Source: Candidatus Woesearchaeota archaeon
GTDB lineage: Archaea > Nanobdellota > Nanobdellia > Woesearchaeales > GW2011-AR4
Direction: 5' to 3'
Assembly (NCBI GenBank): GCA_016185815.1
Contig: JACPMT010000042.1
Location: forward strand, 1-5,165
DNA: 5,165 bases
Shown here: one piece after another, positions 4,873-5,165 of the stretch
Position numbering within the stretch: the stretch's first letter is position 1
Layout of the letters: the number at the start of each line of letters is the position of its first letter
Program-made: the position numbers and the translations under genes
The notes under the pieces: generated by a model
The model's input: only the letters and a program-made list of their open reading frames with translations
Database searches by the model: none
What the model was told of the DNA's origin: nothing

Positions 4873-5165
4873 TTATTTCATCTCTTTATCCGCCCATCTT
4901 CCATATTCCTTGTTTGCAGCAGCATTTATCCTTAAAATACAGGGAATTTGGTAAGAGTGGAGCTTTTTGACTTCTTTTTCAAGCTTTTTAAAATTTTTAT
5001 TATTTGTTTTCGCGATGATTATGCTTTCCTTATGATTTGCAATTTTATTGTTCCACCAGTACATGCTTTTTATAGGAAATATGTTTGTGCAGGCTACAAG
5101 CCTTTTCTTTAACAAATGAAGCGATATCCTTTCAGCTTCCTTCTCATCTTTGCATGTTATATAAA
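4873..5165 (-). CDS. cutA: CutA family protein (partial, N-terminus just outside window)
   Basis: Ninety-six residues are visible, beginning YITCKDEKEAERISLHLL and running off the right edge. CutA is a small trimeric ferredoxin-like-fold protein linked to divalent metal tolerance in bacteria, although its role in archaea is unsettled. The family hallmarks are present: RLVACTNIFPIKSMYWW (canonically L.ACVN..P...S.Y.W), then E.IIIAKT, the H.Y..P segment (HSYQIP) and a terminal YGRW. At the metal-site region, where most members have PE(I/V), this one has PCIL, placing Cys in the usual Glu position. Archaeal CutA is about 100-105 residues, so only a few N-terminal residues should be missing; an internal TTG at 5115 would remove the first strand and is not the start. 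It is the first visible gene of the minus-strand operon. Confidence 0.92.
   Translation of the reverse strand, partial: YITCKDEKEAERISLHLLKKRLVACTNIFPIKSMYWWNNKIANHKESIIIAKTNNKNFKKLEKEVKKLHSYQIPCILRINAAANKEYGRWADKEMK

Overview
This AT-rich window looks archaeal and most resembles the DPANN lineages (Woesearchaeota, Pacearchaeota and similar). Several genes start directly at a predicted transcription start: an archaeal TATA box lies about 25-28 bases before the ATG and there is no Shine-Dalgarno, as in leaderless archaeal mRNAs. The UMP kinase is of the archaeal/DPANN type, and the Cys-rich secreted protein carries a module I associate with DPANN and CPR genomes. The lineage is inferred from these traits; there is no rRNA gene to confirm it.

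Layout. Bases 3-80 may be the tail of a plus-strand gene entering from the left. On the minus strand, 142-573 encodes a membrane-anchored or secreted Cys-rich protein whose C-terminal half matches the cysteine pattern of a Kunitz/BPTI domain. A 222-base divergent intergenic region (574-795) holds promoters in both directions, a G-rich island and a 12-bp palindrome. Two tandem plus-strand genes (796-1173 and 1175-1525) encode paired four-helix transporters of the ArnE/ArnF-like branch of the drug/metabolite transporter superfamily. A strong leaderless promoter then precedes pyrH (1566-2194), which is broken by an internal deletion removing the GGG nucleotide-binding loop and shifting the frame. 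After a T-rich terminator comes a 103-base cloverleaf-like set of inverted repeats (2238-2340), then a small three-helix membrane protein (2402-2650).

The right half is a tight minus-strand operon, read right to left: cutA (cut by the window edge), a UbiB/ABC1 atypical kinase, and a YdjM/DUF457-type membrane protein. The spacers are 6 and 4 bases. It ends convergently, 4 bases from the small membrane protein gene.

Most of the products are membrane or envelope proteins: an anchored Cys-rich protein, a putative lipid-carrier flippase pair, a membrane-tethered isoprenoid-associated ATPase and a membrane hydrolase-like protein. I see no defence system, CRISPR array, integrase, transposase, tRNA or rRNA. 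The most unusual items are the Kunitz-like domain in an archaeon, the cloverleaf-like element and the broken essential pyrH.
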